Source: an uncultured Johnsonella sp. (lineage in GTDB: Bacteria; Bacillota; Clostridia; Lachnospirales; Lachnospiraceae). Taken from it: a stretch of DNA of 64,000 bases. Each line of letters starts with the position of its first letter. The first letter of the stretch is position 1. Both the position numbers and the translations under genes were made by a program. A model generated the notes under the pieces. The model saw only the letters and a list, made by a program, of their open reading frames with translations. It did not search any database and was not told where the DNA came from. Location of the stretch: positions 62,001-126,000 of the forward strand of contig CALBCM010000027.1 of NCBI GenBank assembly GCA_937927235.1, in the 5' to 3' direction. Positions 34,053 through 42,880 of this stretch are shown here, in pieces.

Positions 34053-34427
34053 TGTGAGTAAATCCCACCGCCTTAAAAGTGTGGAGCTTTAAGAAAATAT
34101 GCGGAGGGCTTGCATATCTAATAATATTATAACAATAATTGTGAAGTATGTACAGTTTTTTTGTTGTAATTTTATATTTTATGATATTTGAGTGTTATTA
34201 TTTGTATATTCTATCTTTTCAGCTATTAGCCCCTGACTTGTCCCGTTTCAGAACCAATATAATTAAAAGTCACGCTGCCGCTGATAAATGTCCGGACTCG
34301 CCCTCTTTTTAATATTTTGACGATTGACATTTTTACTTTATGATGGTAGCATGGTTATTAAAATCGTCCTTATTATATATTTTCAGAAAAATTCAGGTCG
34401 ATTAAAAATATTTTTAAAGGAGTCTTT
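34053..34427 (+). promoter_or_regulatory. Intergenic region with a sigma-A-type promoter for the DUF1307 lipoprotein
   Basis: TTGACA (34324-34329), a 17-nt spacer and TAGCAT (34347-34352) form a good plus-strand promoter about 75 nt before the lipoprotein start. The rest of the gap is AT-rich with no gene recognised. Confidence 0.6.
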
Positions 34428-35000
34428 ATGAAAAAAGTTTTAACTGGAGCCGCTGTATTAATGGCAGTTATTGCTATGGCAGGATGCAGCTCAGGTAATA
34501 AAAATGCTCAAAGCAGTTCCGGCAGTGCAAATACCGCAATGTCGGAATCTCAAGCCGGTGCAGCTCAGTCTGCAGATACGAACCAGATGTCAAGCCAGGC
34601 AGCAAATCAGGAGTCTAAAGTTGATGGTACGGTAAAGACCTATACCAACAGCAGTATGCCCGAGCTTGAACTGATTGTCACCTATAAAGATGATACAGTG
34701 CTTACTATATCACAAAAACAGATTCTCACAGGCTATGATTCCTTAGGTGCCACAAATAAGGAAGATGCCAAAAAGGCTGCTCAGCAGATGAATGAGGCAG
34801 GTAAGAATCAGGCAGCAGAGGGAGTAAGCACCAATTTTGAAGTTACCGATACTGGAATAATATCCTCCACAACCTTTGATATTTCAAAAATAACGGTTGA
34901 CCCGTCAGGTACCTTGTCAGACCTTGGCTTTAATCCTGACAGCAACAGCTTTAAAGCTTTAGATGCAAATCTGCTTTCAGCAGGCTATACAGCTAAATAA
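34428..35000 (+). CDS. DUF1307 family lipoprotein (YehR-like)
   Basis: The 190-residue protein has a lipoprotein signal peptide with lipobox MAGCSS, then a Ser/Gln/Ala-rich linker to about residue 60. The mature domain runs TYTNSSMPELELIVTYKDD, TVLTISQKQILTGYDSLG, NKEDAKKAAQQMNE and ends in LLSAGYTAK. This is the DUF1307/YehR pattern (VTYxGD...SYxxLG...KEEAKK). The molecular function is unknown. It is a monocistronic plus-strand gene with AAAGGAG before the ATG, its own promoter and a terminator. Confidence 0.85.
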   Translation: MKKVLTGAAVLMAVIAMAGCSSGNKNAQSSSGSANTAMSESQAGAAQSADTNQMSSQAANQESKVDGTVKTYTNSSMPELELIVTYKDDTVLTISQKQILTGYDSLGATNKEDAKKAAQQMNEAGKNQAAEGVSTNFEVTDTGIISSTTFDISKITVDPSGTLSDLGFNPDSNSFKALDANLLSAGYTAK

Positions 35001-35034
35001 ATACTAAAGCCAAAAAACAGGCTGCATAAATCAC

Positions 35035-35076
35035 ATCTCCTTTTTACTGAAATTCCGGTAAAGAGGGGATTTTTTA
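35035..35076 (+). terminator. Terminator of the DUF1307 gene
   Basis: ATCTCCTTTTTAC pairs with GTAAAGAGGGGAT around a 10-nt loop, followed by TTTTTT on the plus strand. Confidence 0.8.
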
Positions 35077-35131
35077 TACAGTCTGCTTTTTAGCTTTTTA
35101 TCGGCTGATTTATTTATTATACTAATAAAGC

Positions 35132-36169
35132 TCAGCTATTATAAAATTCTGCCACGTCGTTATAAACTTTACTATTTTCCTTTTCATTTAAGACTTCATG
35201 CTTCATATCCGGGTAAACTATATTCCTTACTTCTTTATAGCCCATAGATTTCAGAGAATTTACGGTGGCTGCAAGTCCCTTTTCTCCTCCGGTTATAGAT
35301 ATATCCTCAGCTCCGCTTATACAAAGTATTTTAAGTGAGGGATTTACAGCTTTATAATGCTTTACGTTATTTAGGCGCATATTTGCTTCAAATACCACTT
35401 TATTCGCCATATTGGTAAAGCTTTTGATTATCAGTGTATCATTCTTTATTTTTTCAAGATTTTTCATGTTTTTGCTTATCCAGGACCTGTCTTCTCCTTC
35501 CATACCGTTTAAGGATGCAAGTATAGAGCTGTGAGCATATTTTCCTTGATAAAATACTACAGTGTCGGCTATGCAGACTCCTAAGGGTGCCGGCAGCCTA
35601 TAGGCTACAACTCCGCTTAGCACAAGCTTTTTTATCTCCAGGTCATGCCCTGCCAGATAATGCCTTGCAAACATGCTTCCCATAGAATGAGCAAACATAT
35701 AAATATCAAGTCCCGGATATACCGCCTTAATGTATTCAGTTACCGCATACATATCCTCCAGCATCTCATTAAGGCTTTTCATATAGCCTTTCGGATATTT
35801 ATCATTTACGCTTTTTCCATGTCCTCTGCAGTCTGCACTAACTGCGGCAAATCCCTTTGAATTTAAAAAGTTTATAAAGTCTTTATAACGCCCTCTGTGC
35901 TCAAGTGCTCCGTGCACCACATACACCACTGCTTTGGGATTTTCCGTATCAAATCTTGAGGCAGCTATATTAAAACCCTGCTCAGTACCGTCAGGCACAT
36001 TAATAGTTACCTCATATTCATTTTTGCCGGTTTTAGACTCATTTATTTTATTATAAACCTTATTTAAGTCCTGCTTAAATCTCTTTTTTTCTTCTGAGTT
36101 TAAATACAGTCTTGGAATCACAATTAATATAATTACTGTCAATACTATAAAAAGCAATACAAATATCAT
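35132..36169 (-). CDS. Membrane-anchored alpha/beta hydrolase (monoacylglycerol lipase/lysophospholipase-like)
   Basis: The 345-residue protein has an N-terminal transmembrane segment (MIFVLLFIVLTVIILIVIP), then a Hydrolase_4-type domain. VVHGALEHRGRY is the oxyanion region, FAHSMGSMFARHYL contains the nucleophilic Ser, and the likely acid and base are in GAEDISITG and DMKHEVLNE. This is the lysophospholipase/monoglyceride lipase group. The catalytic domain could face either side of the membrane. It converges on the plus-strand lipoprotein and is separated from rplT by a terminator. Confidence 0.9.
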   Translation of the reverse strand: MIFVLLFIVLTVIILIVIPRLYLNSEEKKRFKQDLNKVYNKINESKTGKNEYEVTINVPDGTEQGFNIAASRFDTENPKAVVYVVHGALEHRGRYKDFINFLNSKGFAAVSADCRGHGKSVNDKYPKGYMKSLNEMLEDMYAVTEYIKAVYPGLDIYMFAHSMGSMFARHYLAGHDLEIKKLVLSGVVAYRLPAPLGVCIADTVVFYQGKYAHSSILASLNGMEGEDRSWISKNMKNLEKIKNDTLIIKSFTNMANKVVFEANMRLNNVKHYKAVNPSLKILCISGAEDISITGGEKGLAATVNSLKSMGYKEVRNIVYPDMKHEVLNEKENSKVYNDVAEFYNS

Positions 36170-36197
36170 TTTTTATTTCTCCAGTTAATATCATATG

Positions 36198-36233
36198 TGA
36201 AAAAAGACTGCAGCATTTAACTGCTACAGTCTT
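36198..36233 (-). terminator. Terminator of infC-rpmI-rplT
   Basis: AAGACTGTAGCA pairs with TGCTGCAGTCTT (one mismatch), followed by TTTTTC on the minus strand, 16 nt past the rplT stop. Confidence 0.92.
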
Positions 36234-36248
36234 AATAATCTGCTCCGG

Positions 36249-36614
36249 TTATACCGCTGCCGCTTTAGCATTTTTTGCGGTTTCAACAAGCTTTGCAAAG
36301 CCCTCCGCATCATTTACAGCTAAATCAGCAAGCATCTTTCTATTAAGCTCAATTCCTGAAAGCTTAAGACCGTTCATAAATCTTGAATAGGATAATCCGT
36401 TAAGTCTTGCCGCCGCATTGATACGTGCAATCCAAAGCCGTCTGAACTGTCTCTTTCTTTCTTTTCTTCCTGCATAGGCACTGGTAAGTGCTCTCATAAC
36501 AGACTGCTTAGCAATCCTGTACTGCTTTGAACGGGCTCCTCTATAGCCTTTCGCTAATTTAAGCACTCTGTTATGTCTTTTCTTTGCGTTTAACCCGCCT
36601 TTAACTCTTGCCAT
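36249..36614 (-). CDS. rplT: 50S ribosomal protein L20
   Basis: The 121-residue protein is full length for bacterial L20: MARVKGGLNAKKRHNRVLK, AKGYRGARSKQYRIAKQ, AGRKERKRQFRRLWIARIN, NGLSYSRFMNGLK. It binds 23S rRNA early in large-subunit assembly and in Firmicutes represses its own operon through the infC leader. It is last in the infC-rpmI-rplT operon. Confidence 0.98.
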   Translation of the reverse strand: MARVKGGLNAKKRHNRVLKLAKGYRGARSKQYRIAKQSVMRALTSAYAGRKERKRQFRRLWIARINAAARLNGLSYSRFMNGLKLSGIELNRKMLADLAVNDAEGFAKLVETAKNAKAAAV

Positions 36615-36641
36615 TTTGCTTATTCCTCCTTAGCTTCCGAC

Positions 36642-36839
36642 CTAGAGATATGGTAAAATCTTTTTCATCACCTTTGCATTTGAAGCATCAGTAACTATAT
36701 CTTTTCTAAGATTTCTTTTTCTCTTTGTAGTTTTTTTAGTTAAGATATGTGATTTATTTGCTTTATTCCTCACAAGCTTGCCCGTTCCCGTAACTTTGAA
36801 ACGTTTTGCTGCTGCCTTCTTTGTTTTGATTTTTGGCAC
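36642..36839 (-). CDS. rpmI: 50S ribosomal protein L35
   Basis: The 65-residue protein reads MPKIKTKKAAAKRFKVTGTG when started at GTG (36837-36839), the family's usual N-terminus and length. AAGGAGG stands 9 nt before this GTG. An in-frame ATG three codons upstream touches the ribosome-binding site with no spacing and would add Met-Asp-Val, so it is rejected. It is the middle gene of the infC operon. Confidence 0.96.
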   Translation of the reverse strand: MPKIKTKKAAAKRFKVTGTGKLVRNKANKSHILTKKTTKRKRNLRKDIVTDASNAKVMKKILPYL

Positions 36840-36872
36840 GACATCCATCCTCCTTCAAATATTTTTAGCCCA

Positions 36873-37382
36873 TTAAGACTTTTTTGCCGATAAAAACATA
36901 ATTAAACTTTTACCTTCAGCTTTTGAAGGCTTTTCAATAACGGATACATCAGCCAAAGCCTGAGCAAAATCATCCAGTATGTACTTAGATTTATACATAC
37001 GAACCATTTCTCTGCCTCGGAATCTTAATGTCACCTTTACCTTATTGCCCTTTTCCAAAAACTTTCTGGCTGCACTTATCTTGGTGTTTAGGTCATTAGT
37101 ATCAATATTTGGGGATAAACGAACTTCCTTAACCTCAATAACCTTTTGCTTCTTTTTAGATTCCTTATCTTTTCTTGCAAGCTCGTAACGATACTTGCCA
37201 TAATCTATAATCTTGCATACAGGCGGTTTTGCCGTAGGTGCTATAAGCACCAAATCTTTATCAGCAGCATCAGCCTTTTCTAAAGCCACATTAATAGCCA
37301 CGATACCAAGCTGCTCTCCATCTTCGCCTACAAGACGCACCTCTCTTGCTCTAATTTGTTCGTTAATCAATAATTCGCTAAT
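36873..37382 (-). CDS. infC: Translation initiation factor IF-3, AUU start
   Basis: IF-3 of 169 residues reads M(AUU)SELLINEQIRAREVRLVG at the N-terminus, then NVALEKADAADKDLVLIAP, the linker KKKQKVIEVKEVRLSP and the C-terminal domain LRFRGREMVRMY. The start is an ATT at 37380-37382 with GGAGG 9 nt upstream, as in other infC genes that use AUU to let IF-3 limit its own synthesis. The next possible start, TTG at 37370, is 21 nt from the ribosome-binding site and would remove SELL. IF-3 binds the 30S subunit and checks initiator tRNA pairing. Confidence 0.95.
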   Translation of the reverse strand: MSELLINEQIRAREVRLVGEDGEQLGIVAINVALEKADAADKDLVLIAPTAKPPVCKIIDYGKYRYELARKDKESKKKQKVIEVKEVRLSPNIDTNDLNTKISAARKFLEKGNKVKVTLRFRGREMVRMYKSKYILDDFAQALADVSVIEKPSKAEGKSLIMFLSAKKS

Positions 37383-37640
37383 TGCCTTACACCTCCGTTT
37401 ATGTTTTTAATACTGCCGCTTATGCATAGATAACAAAGATATCTAGTAGTAAATTTCGTATAAGCTCCATAAAAAACTCTGATTTCTACAACATAAAAAA
37501 CAGCCGATAGAAAAACTATCCGCCTTAATAATAGCTAACACAATAAAATATCTAAGTTACAGCAACTTAAATATACTATTTACCCGGGTCATTAAAATGC
37601 CGAGGTGAGGCGAACCTGCTTTTCTTTTTGCAACTGTTTT
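37383..37640 (-). promoter_or_regulatory. L20-type leader and attenuator of infC-rpmI-rplT
   Basis: The minus-strand leader contains GGTTCGCCTCACCTCGG near 37602-37618 followed by GACCCGGGT, wording I associate with Firmicute L20 leaders. Further down a hairpin GATAG/CTATC (37506-37520) with partly paired flanks is followed by GGCTGTTTTTTATG, an intrinsic terminator before the infC ribosome-binding site. L20 binding would promote termination. The class assignment is by recall and should be confirmed with the Rfam L20_leader model. Confidence 0.7.
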
Positions 37641-37700
37641 ATACTAACAAATAAACTAAAATATGTCAAGTGAGAATATAAATATGTTTGACAAATTTAT

Positions 37701-39056
37701 TTATACGTGAAGTATCCCCACTGCAAGCCCGAAAAAAATCATAAGACTCATAGCGTCAACCAATGTGCTTATAAGCGGAGATGCCATAATCGTAGGGTCT
37801 ATATTGAGCTTCTTAGCCAGCACCGGAAGCAGCCCGCCTACTATGTTTGCCATTGTCACAGTGCAGAAAAGGCTTAAGCCCACTGTTAAGCCTACATCAT
37901 ACTGACCAGGATATTGCAGTACGACCTTTATAAAATTTACTCCTGCAAGTATCAGCCCTACTATAATGGAAACTCTGAATTCTTTCCAGATAATCTTCAG
38001 GGCATCTCCTATTTCCACTTCACCTATTGCCATACCTCGTATAACCATGGTAGAAGACTGAGAGCCGGCATTGCCACCAGTATCGGTAAGCATGGGAATA
38101 AAGGTGACCAGTAGCGGCAGCGCCGCAATCTGTTCCTCATATCTTGAAAGTATGCCGCCTGTAATCATTGAGCTGAACATAAGCACTAAAAGCCAGGTAA
38201 TGCGGTTTTTAGCAAGAATAAATACATTGGTCTTTAAATAAGGCTTTTCCGAGGGTGTCATCGCTGCCATTTTTTCAAAGTCCTCCGTGACCTCTTCTTC
38301 CATTACACTGACCGCATCATCAACAGTAACTATGCCTACCAGTCTGTTTTCAAGATCAACTACCGGCAGTGACAAAAGGTCATACCTGTTAAAAAGCTCC
38401 ACTATCTCCTCTTTATCATCAGTAGTTACCGCCTTTATGATATTGGTGTCCATTATATCGCTGAGCAGGACATCTGTAGGCTTCATAAGCAGCTCTTTTA
38501 CTGTCACTACTCCCTCAAGCACTCGCTTTTCATCCATAACATAACCGGTATATACATTTTCCTTGTCAAAAGCATTGCCTCTCACATAAGCAAAGGCTTC
38601 CTTTACCGTCATTGACTTCTTAAGTCCTATATACTCTACCGTCATTATACTTCCGGCAGAATTATCAGGATATTTAAGCATCTCATTTATAAGCTTTCTA
38701 GTAGCCGGAGTGGCATTTGCAAGCACCTTATCGACCAAATCGGAGGGAAGCTCCTCAAGCATGCCTACCGCATCGTCAACATAAAGGTCCTCTATAATAA
38801 AGCTTAGCTCCTTGTCCGTCATGCTCTTTATAAGATGCTCCTGTCTGTCCGGCTCAAGACAGGCAAAAACATCAGTAGCAAGGTCCTTGGGCAAAAGTCT
38901 GAAGGTAATAAGAGATTTTTCTGAATCAAGACCGTCTATAAATTCGGCAATATCAGCTTCATTTAATTCCTTAAGCTTTTCTCTGAGCTCCCTTAGATTT
39001 TTCTTTTCAAGCAGCTCCAAAAACTCACCTTCAAGTATTTCTTTTTTCAATTTCAA
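37701..39056 (-). CDS. mgtE: Magnesium transporter MgtE, copy 1
   Basis: The 451-residue protein has the full MgtE order: an N-terminal helical MgtE_N domain (to about 130), two CBS domains (MTVEYIGLKKSMTVKEAF and LSDIMDTNIIKAV to DDAVSVMEEE), a plug helix, and five C-terminal membrane helices with DTGGNAGSQSSTM and STLVDAMSLMIFF. The Asp of TLVDA matches the pore Mg2+-binding residue. Cytosolic Mg2+ closes the channel through the N and CBS domains. The upstream TTG (39056) overlaps the ribosome-binding region closely; a second TTG two codons later (39050) is the likelier true start. Confidence 0.95.
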   Translation of the reverse strand: MKLKKEILEGEFLELLEKKNLRELREKLKELNEADIAEFIDGLDSEKSLITFRLLPKDLATDVFACLEPDRQEHLIKSMTDKELSFIIEDLYVDDAVGMLEELPSDLVDKVLANATPATRKLINEMLKYPDNSAGSIMTVEYIGLKKSMTVKEAFAYVRGNAFDKENVYTGYVMDEKRVLEGVVTVKELLMKPTDVLLSDIMDTNIIKAVTTDDKEEIVELFNRYDLLSLPVVDLENRLVGIVTVDDAVSVMEEEVTEDFEKMAAMTPSEKPYLKTNVFILAKNRITWLLVLMFSSMITGGILSRYEEQIAALPLLVTFIPMLTDTGGNAGSQSSTMVIRGMAIGEVEIGDALKIIWKEFRVSIIVGLILAGVNFIKVVLQYPGQYDVGLTVGLSLFCTVTMANIVGGLLPVLAKKLNIDPTIMASPLISTLVDAMSLMIFFGLAVGILHV

Positions 39057-39086
39057 CCTCCTCCTTTCCGGTTTTTAATCTAAAGC

Positions 39087-40442
39087 TTATGAGATTCCGT
39101 CAAGCAGTCTGACCGCTATCTGAAAATATATAATAAGGCTGAAAGCATCCACTATAGTGGTAATAAGAGGAGCTGCCATGATTGCAGGGTCAAAATTAAG
39201 CTTTTTTGCCGCAAGCGGAAGGACTCCGCCTACAATCTTTGCCATCATGACAGTAGCGAAAAGACTTAATACTACAGTAAGACTTATCATATATTCTCCG
39301 GGATACATAATTATCAGTCTGATAAAATTTGCTGCACCCAGCACCAGACCTACAAGAATTGAAACCATCCCTTCCTTCCAGACTACCCTAAGTGCATCTC
39401 CAGGCTCGATTTCGCCAAGCACCATACCTCTGATAATCATAGTGGAAGACTGAGAGCCGGCATTGCCGCCGGTGCCGGTGAGCATAGGCACAAAAGTCAC
39501 TAAAAGAGGCAGTGCAGCAAAGGCTTTTTCATACTTTGCAAGTACATTTCCGGTTATCATGCCGCTTATCATAAGAAATAAAAGCCAGGCAATGCGATTT
39601 TTTGCCAGCTCAAATATCCCGGTTTTTAAATAAGGCTTTTCGGAGGGCAGCATAGCCGCCATTTTTTCAAAGTCCTCTGTAGCCTCCTCTTCCATAACAT
39701 CAACTACGTCATCTATGGTAACAATTCCTACAAGCCGGTTCTCATGGTCTACTATAGGCAGGGCTATCAGAGAATATTTATTAAAAATTTCTATAAGCTC
39801 CTCTCTGTCAGTGTTGGTCACTGCCTTTACCACCCGGCTGTCCATAATATCGCCAAGTAAAGTATCGTCGCTGTTTATCAGCATTTCCTTTATCGTCACC
39901 ACACCTTCAAGGATTCTCTTGGCATCCATTACATAACAGGTATAGATAGTCTCCTTGTCTACACCGTGCTTTCTGATATAGTCAAAAGCTTCCGCCACAG
40001 TCATGCTCTTCCTCAAGCCTATATACTCTGCGGTCATAACGGTGCCTGCCGAATTTGCAGGGTATTTCAGAAACTGGTTTATCAGCGTCCTTGTACTCGG
40101 GTTCGCATTATTAATAACCTTTTTGACAACATTGGCAGGGAGTTCCTCAAGCATATCAACCGCATCATCTAAATAAAGTTCCTCAATAATGAAGCTCAGC
40201 TCCTTATCGGTAATGCTGCTTATAATATGCTCTTTATTTTCAGGCTCTAAAAAAGCGAATACACTGGAAGCCATTTCTTTAGGCAGCATTCTAAACACGA
40301 TAAGAGAGCCCTGTGCATCAAGCTCACCCATAAATTCCGCTATATCAAACTCATTCATAGTGCTTAATTCATCTCTGAGCAGTCTGAACTTTTTTTCTTC
40401 TACCAGGCTGTGCAGCTCTTTATTTTTTACTTCATCATACAT
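39087..40442 (-). CDS. mgtE: Magnesium transporter MgtE, copy 2
   Basis: This is a second 451-residue MgtE lying 30 nt upstream of copy 1, with the same domain order. It has MgtE_N, CBS motifs (MTAEYIGLRKSMTVAEAF, LGDIMDSRVVKAV), GTGGNAGSQSSTM and TTIVDAFSLIIYF in the pore region. The two are equal in length and alignable throughout by eye, but differ at many positions, so this is an older tandem duplication. ATG start with GGGAG. It lies 41 nt downstream of pnp. Confidence 0.95.
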   Translation of the reverse strand: MYDEVKNKELHSLVEEKKFRLLRDELSTMNEFDIAEFMGELDAQGSLIVFRMLPKEMASSVFAFLEPENKEHIISSITDKELSFIIEELYLDDAVDMLEELPANVVKKVINNANPSTRTLINQFLKYPANSAGTVMTAEYIGLRKSMTVAEAFDYIRKHGVDKETIYTCYVMDAKRILEGVVTIKEMLINSDDTLLGDIMDSRVVKAVTNTDREELIEIFNKYSLIALPIVDHENRLVGIVTIDDVVDVMEEEATEDFEKMAAMLPSEKPYLKTGIFELAKNRIAWLLFLMISGMITGNVLAKYEKAFAALPLLVTFVPMLTGTGGNAGSQSSTMIIRGMVLGEIEPGDALRVVWKEGMVSILVGLVLGAANFIRLIIMYPGEYMISLTVVLSLFATVMMAKIVGGVLPLAAKKLNFDPAIMAAPLITTIVDAFSLIIYFQIAVRLLDGIS

Positions 40443-40483
40443 TCTACTCCCTGCCTTTATCTGCAGATTTTTAATAAATATAT

Positions 40484-42688
40484 TTACTTTTTCTTATTAT
40501 GAGGATTCCTTCTCCTGCTGCGGCTTTTATCATGAGCATTGTCGGCTGTGCCGTCATCACCGCCATGATTTGCAACTTCAGGGCGGTCGTTAAAATCCGA
40601 GGATTTCATGCTGAGGCTTATCCTGCCCTTTGCATTGTCCACCGCTACGACCTTGACAGTAACCTCATCGCCTATACTCAGCACATCTTCAACTCTGTCA
40701 AGTCTTCTGTCTGAAATTTTTGAAATATGAAGCATGCCGTCTTTATTCGGGGCAAGCTCGACAAAAGCGCCGAAATCGGCTATTCTGACTACCCTGCCCT
40801 TAAATATCATACCTTCCTCTACCTCGGTTACTATGCTTTTGATGATTTCAATAGCTTTGAATATCATTTCTCTGTCCGGACCGAATACACTTACCTTGCC
40901 GTCTTCATCAATATCAATCTTAACCTTTGTTTCCTCAATTATCTTATTAATAACCTTGCCCTGCTTTCCTACTACATCGCCTATCTTTGCAGGGTCAATG
41001 CTTATCATCTCAATCTTTGGCGCAAATTCTCCTATTTCAGGTCTTGGCTCGTTTATGCAGGGCTTCATACAGGTATCCATTATAAAGAGTCTTGCCTGCC
41101 TGCAGGTTTCTATAGCTCCCTCAACAATCTCTCTCGTAAGCCCATTAATTTTAATGTCCATCTGGATTGCGGTAATGCCTGTTTCAGTACCGGTCACCTT
41201 AAAGTCCATATCTCCAAAGAAGTCTTCAAGTCCCTGAATATCCGTTAAAAGCACATAATTATCATCTGAATCGCCGCTTACCAGTCCGCAGGAAATTCCT
41301 GCCACCATTTTTCTAATCGGCACTCCGGCTGCCATAAGCGACATACAGGAAGCACAGGTAGAAGCCATAGAGGTCGAGCCGTTTGATTCAAAGGTTTCCG
41401 ATACCGTCCTTATAGCATAAGGAAATTCCGTTTCACTTGGAAGTACCGGTATGAGTGCTCTTTCTGCCAAGGCACCATGTCCTATCTCCCTTCTTCCCGG
41501 TCCCCTTGAAACCTTTGTTTCACCTACCGAATATGAGGGAAAATTATAATGATGCATATACCTTTTGGCAGTTTCCTCAGCATTTAAGCCGTCAAGTCTT
41601 TGTGCATCCGAAAGCGGAGCAAGAGTGGTTATATTGCAGATTTGAGTCTGCCCTCTGGTAAACATGGCTGAGCCGTGCACTCTAGGTATAATATCAACTT
41701 CGGCTGAAAGCGGTCTTATCTGATTCATCTGCCTGCCGTCAGGTCTTTTCTTGTCTTCAAGTATCATCTTTCTTACAATCTTCTTCTGATACTGATACAG
41801 AGCCTCATCAATAAAGGCAAGCCATTCTTCATTGGAAGCAAAAGCAAGCTCAAGCCTTTCCTTAAGCTGTCTTATGTTTTCTTCTCTTACCTGTTTTTCA
41901 TCAGTAAATACAGCCGCTTCCATCTCCTCAGGACTTACTGCTTCCTTAATTGCAGCAAGAAGCTCCTCAGGAATCACACAGGAAGTATATTTATGCTTTT
42001 GCCTGCCGCATTCACTTACTATTCCGTCAATAAATTTAATCAGTTCCTTATTCACACTGTCTGCGAGATAAATAGCCTCTATCATGCGTGCTTCCGGAAC
42101 TTCATTTGCCCCGGCTTCAATCATAATAACCTTTTCTCGAGTAGAGGCTACTGTCAGCTTGAGGTCTGAGGATGCAGCCTGGTTGTCGCTGGGATTTATT
42201 ATAAATTCTCCATCCAAAAGACCTATCTGAGTAGTAGCACAGGGACCGTTAAAAGGTATGTCGGAGATTGCCACAGCGATTGCTGAGCCTATCATTGCGG
42301 TAAGCTCAGGAGAACATTCAGGGTCCACTGAAAGCACAAGATTGCTGATTGTCACATCATTTCTGTAATCCTTAGGGAAAAGCGGACGCATAGGTCTGTC
42401 TATGACTCTTGAGGTAAGTATGGCATTTTCACTGGGCTTTCCCTCTCTTTTATTAAATCCGCCCGGCATTTTTCCGGCAGCATACATCTTTTCTTCATAT
42501 TCTACAGAAAGCGGGAAAAAATCGATTCCCTCTCTGGGCTTTTGAGAAGCAGTTGCAGTAGAAAGCACGGTGGTATCTCCGTAATGCATAAAAGCAGCAC
42601 CATTTGCCTGTGCTGCAACTCTGCCTATATCGACTGTAAGTGTTCTTCCTGCAAGCTCCATACTGAAGCTTTTATAATTTTTGCTCAT
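40484..42688 (-). CDS. pnp: Polyribonucleotide nucleotidyltransferase (PNPase)
   Basis: The 734-residue enzyme has two RNase PH domains (first from RTLTVDIGRVAAQANGAA; second from KRPDGRQMNQIRPLSAEV with the phosphate/active-site stretch FTRGQTQICN), a KH domain (DVVGKQGKVINKI) and an S1 domain (GMIFKGRVVRIADFGAFVEL) before a basic tail. It degrades RNA 3' to 5' with phosphate and can add tails. AAGGAGA stands before the ATG. Its leader carries a long palindrome, which may matter for autoregulation. coaE lies upstream, mgtE downstream. Confidence 0.97.
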   Translation of the reverse strand: MSKNYKSFSMELAGRTLTVDIGRVAAQANGAAFMHYGDTTVLSTATASQKPREGIDFFPLSVEYEEKMYAAGKMPGGFNKREGKPSENAILTSRVIDRPMRPLFPKDYRNDVTISNLVLSVDPECSPELTAMIGSAIAVAISDIPFNGPCATTQIGLLDGEFIINPSDNQAASSDLKLTVASTREKVIMIEAGANEVPEARMIEAIYLADSVNKELIKFIDGIVSECGRQKHKYTSCVIPEELLAAIKEAVSPEEMEAAVFTDEKQVREENIRQLKERLELAFASNEEWLAFIDEALYQYQKKIVRKMILEDKKRPDGRQMNQIRPLSAEVDIIPRVHGSAMFTRGQTQICNITTLAPLSDAQRLDGLNAEETAKRYMHHYNFPSYSVGETKVSRGPGRREIGHGALAERALIPVLPSETEFPYAIRTVSETFESNGSTSMASTCASCMSLMAAGVPIRKMVAGISCGLVSGDSDDNYVLLTDIQGLEDFFGDMDFKVTGTETGITAIQMDIKINGLTREIVEGAIETCRQARLFIMDTCMKPCINEPRPEIGEFAPKIEMISIDPAKIGDVVGKQGKVINKIIEETKVKIDIDEDGKVSVFGPDREMIFKAIEIIKSIVTEVEEGMIFKGRVVRIADFGAFVELAPNKDGMLHISKISDRRLDRVEDVLSIGDEVTVKVVAVDNAKGRISLSMKSSDFNDRPEVANHGGDDGTADNAHDKSRSRRRNPHNKKK

Positions 42689-42731
42689 TAAATTTCTAAT
42701 CTCCTTAACTTTTATATAACCGTTTTAGAAA

Positions 42732-42834
42732 ACACATACCTGCCAAGTGCCCGAAACAACTGATAAACTGTTAAAGCAGCTTAAGCTGCTTTAACAGTTT
42801 ATCAGCGGTTTCGGATTCTTCCCTGAGTATGTGT
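42732..42834 (-). promoter_or_regulatory. Long palindromic hairpin in the coaE-pnp gap
   Basis: A perfect 46-nt palindrome (42760-42805, centre GCAGCTTAAGCTGC) extends outward through CCGAAAC/GTTTCGG and ACACATAC/GTATGTGT to a 103-nt stem with small internal loops. It lies 44 nt upstream of pnp and 47 nt past the coaE stop. On the minus strand it is followed by TTTTCTAAAA, so it may be either a terminator for polA-coaE or a pnp leader structure. Confidence 0.9.
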
Positions 42835-42880
42835 CTATAAACACTGATTTTACTGAAATATAATAATACAAATATCTCTT

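Noticed and set aside
39436..39480. Loss of the magnesium pore residue in MgtE copy 2 (D to G before GGNAGSQ)
   Set aside because: The pore Asp lies in the later TLVDA/TIVDA segment and is retained in both copies.
40727..41248. 173-residue plus-strand frame inside pnp
   Set aside because: It is antisense to a clear PNPase KH/PH region, has no ribosome-binding site and resembles no protein known to me.
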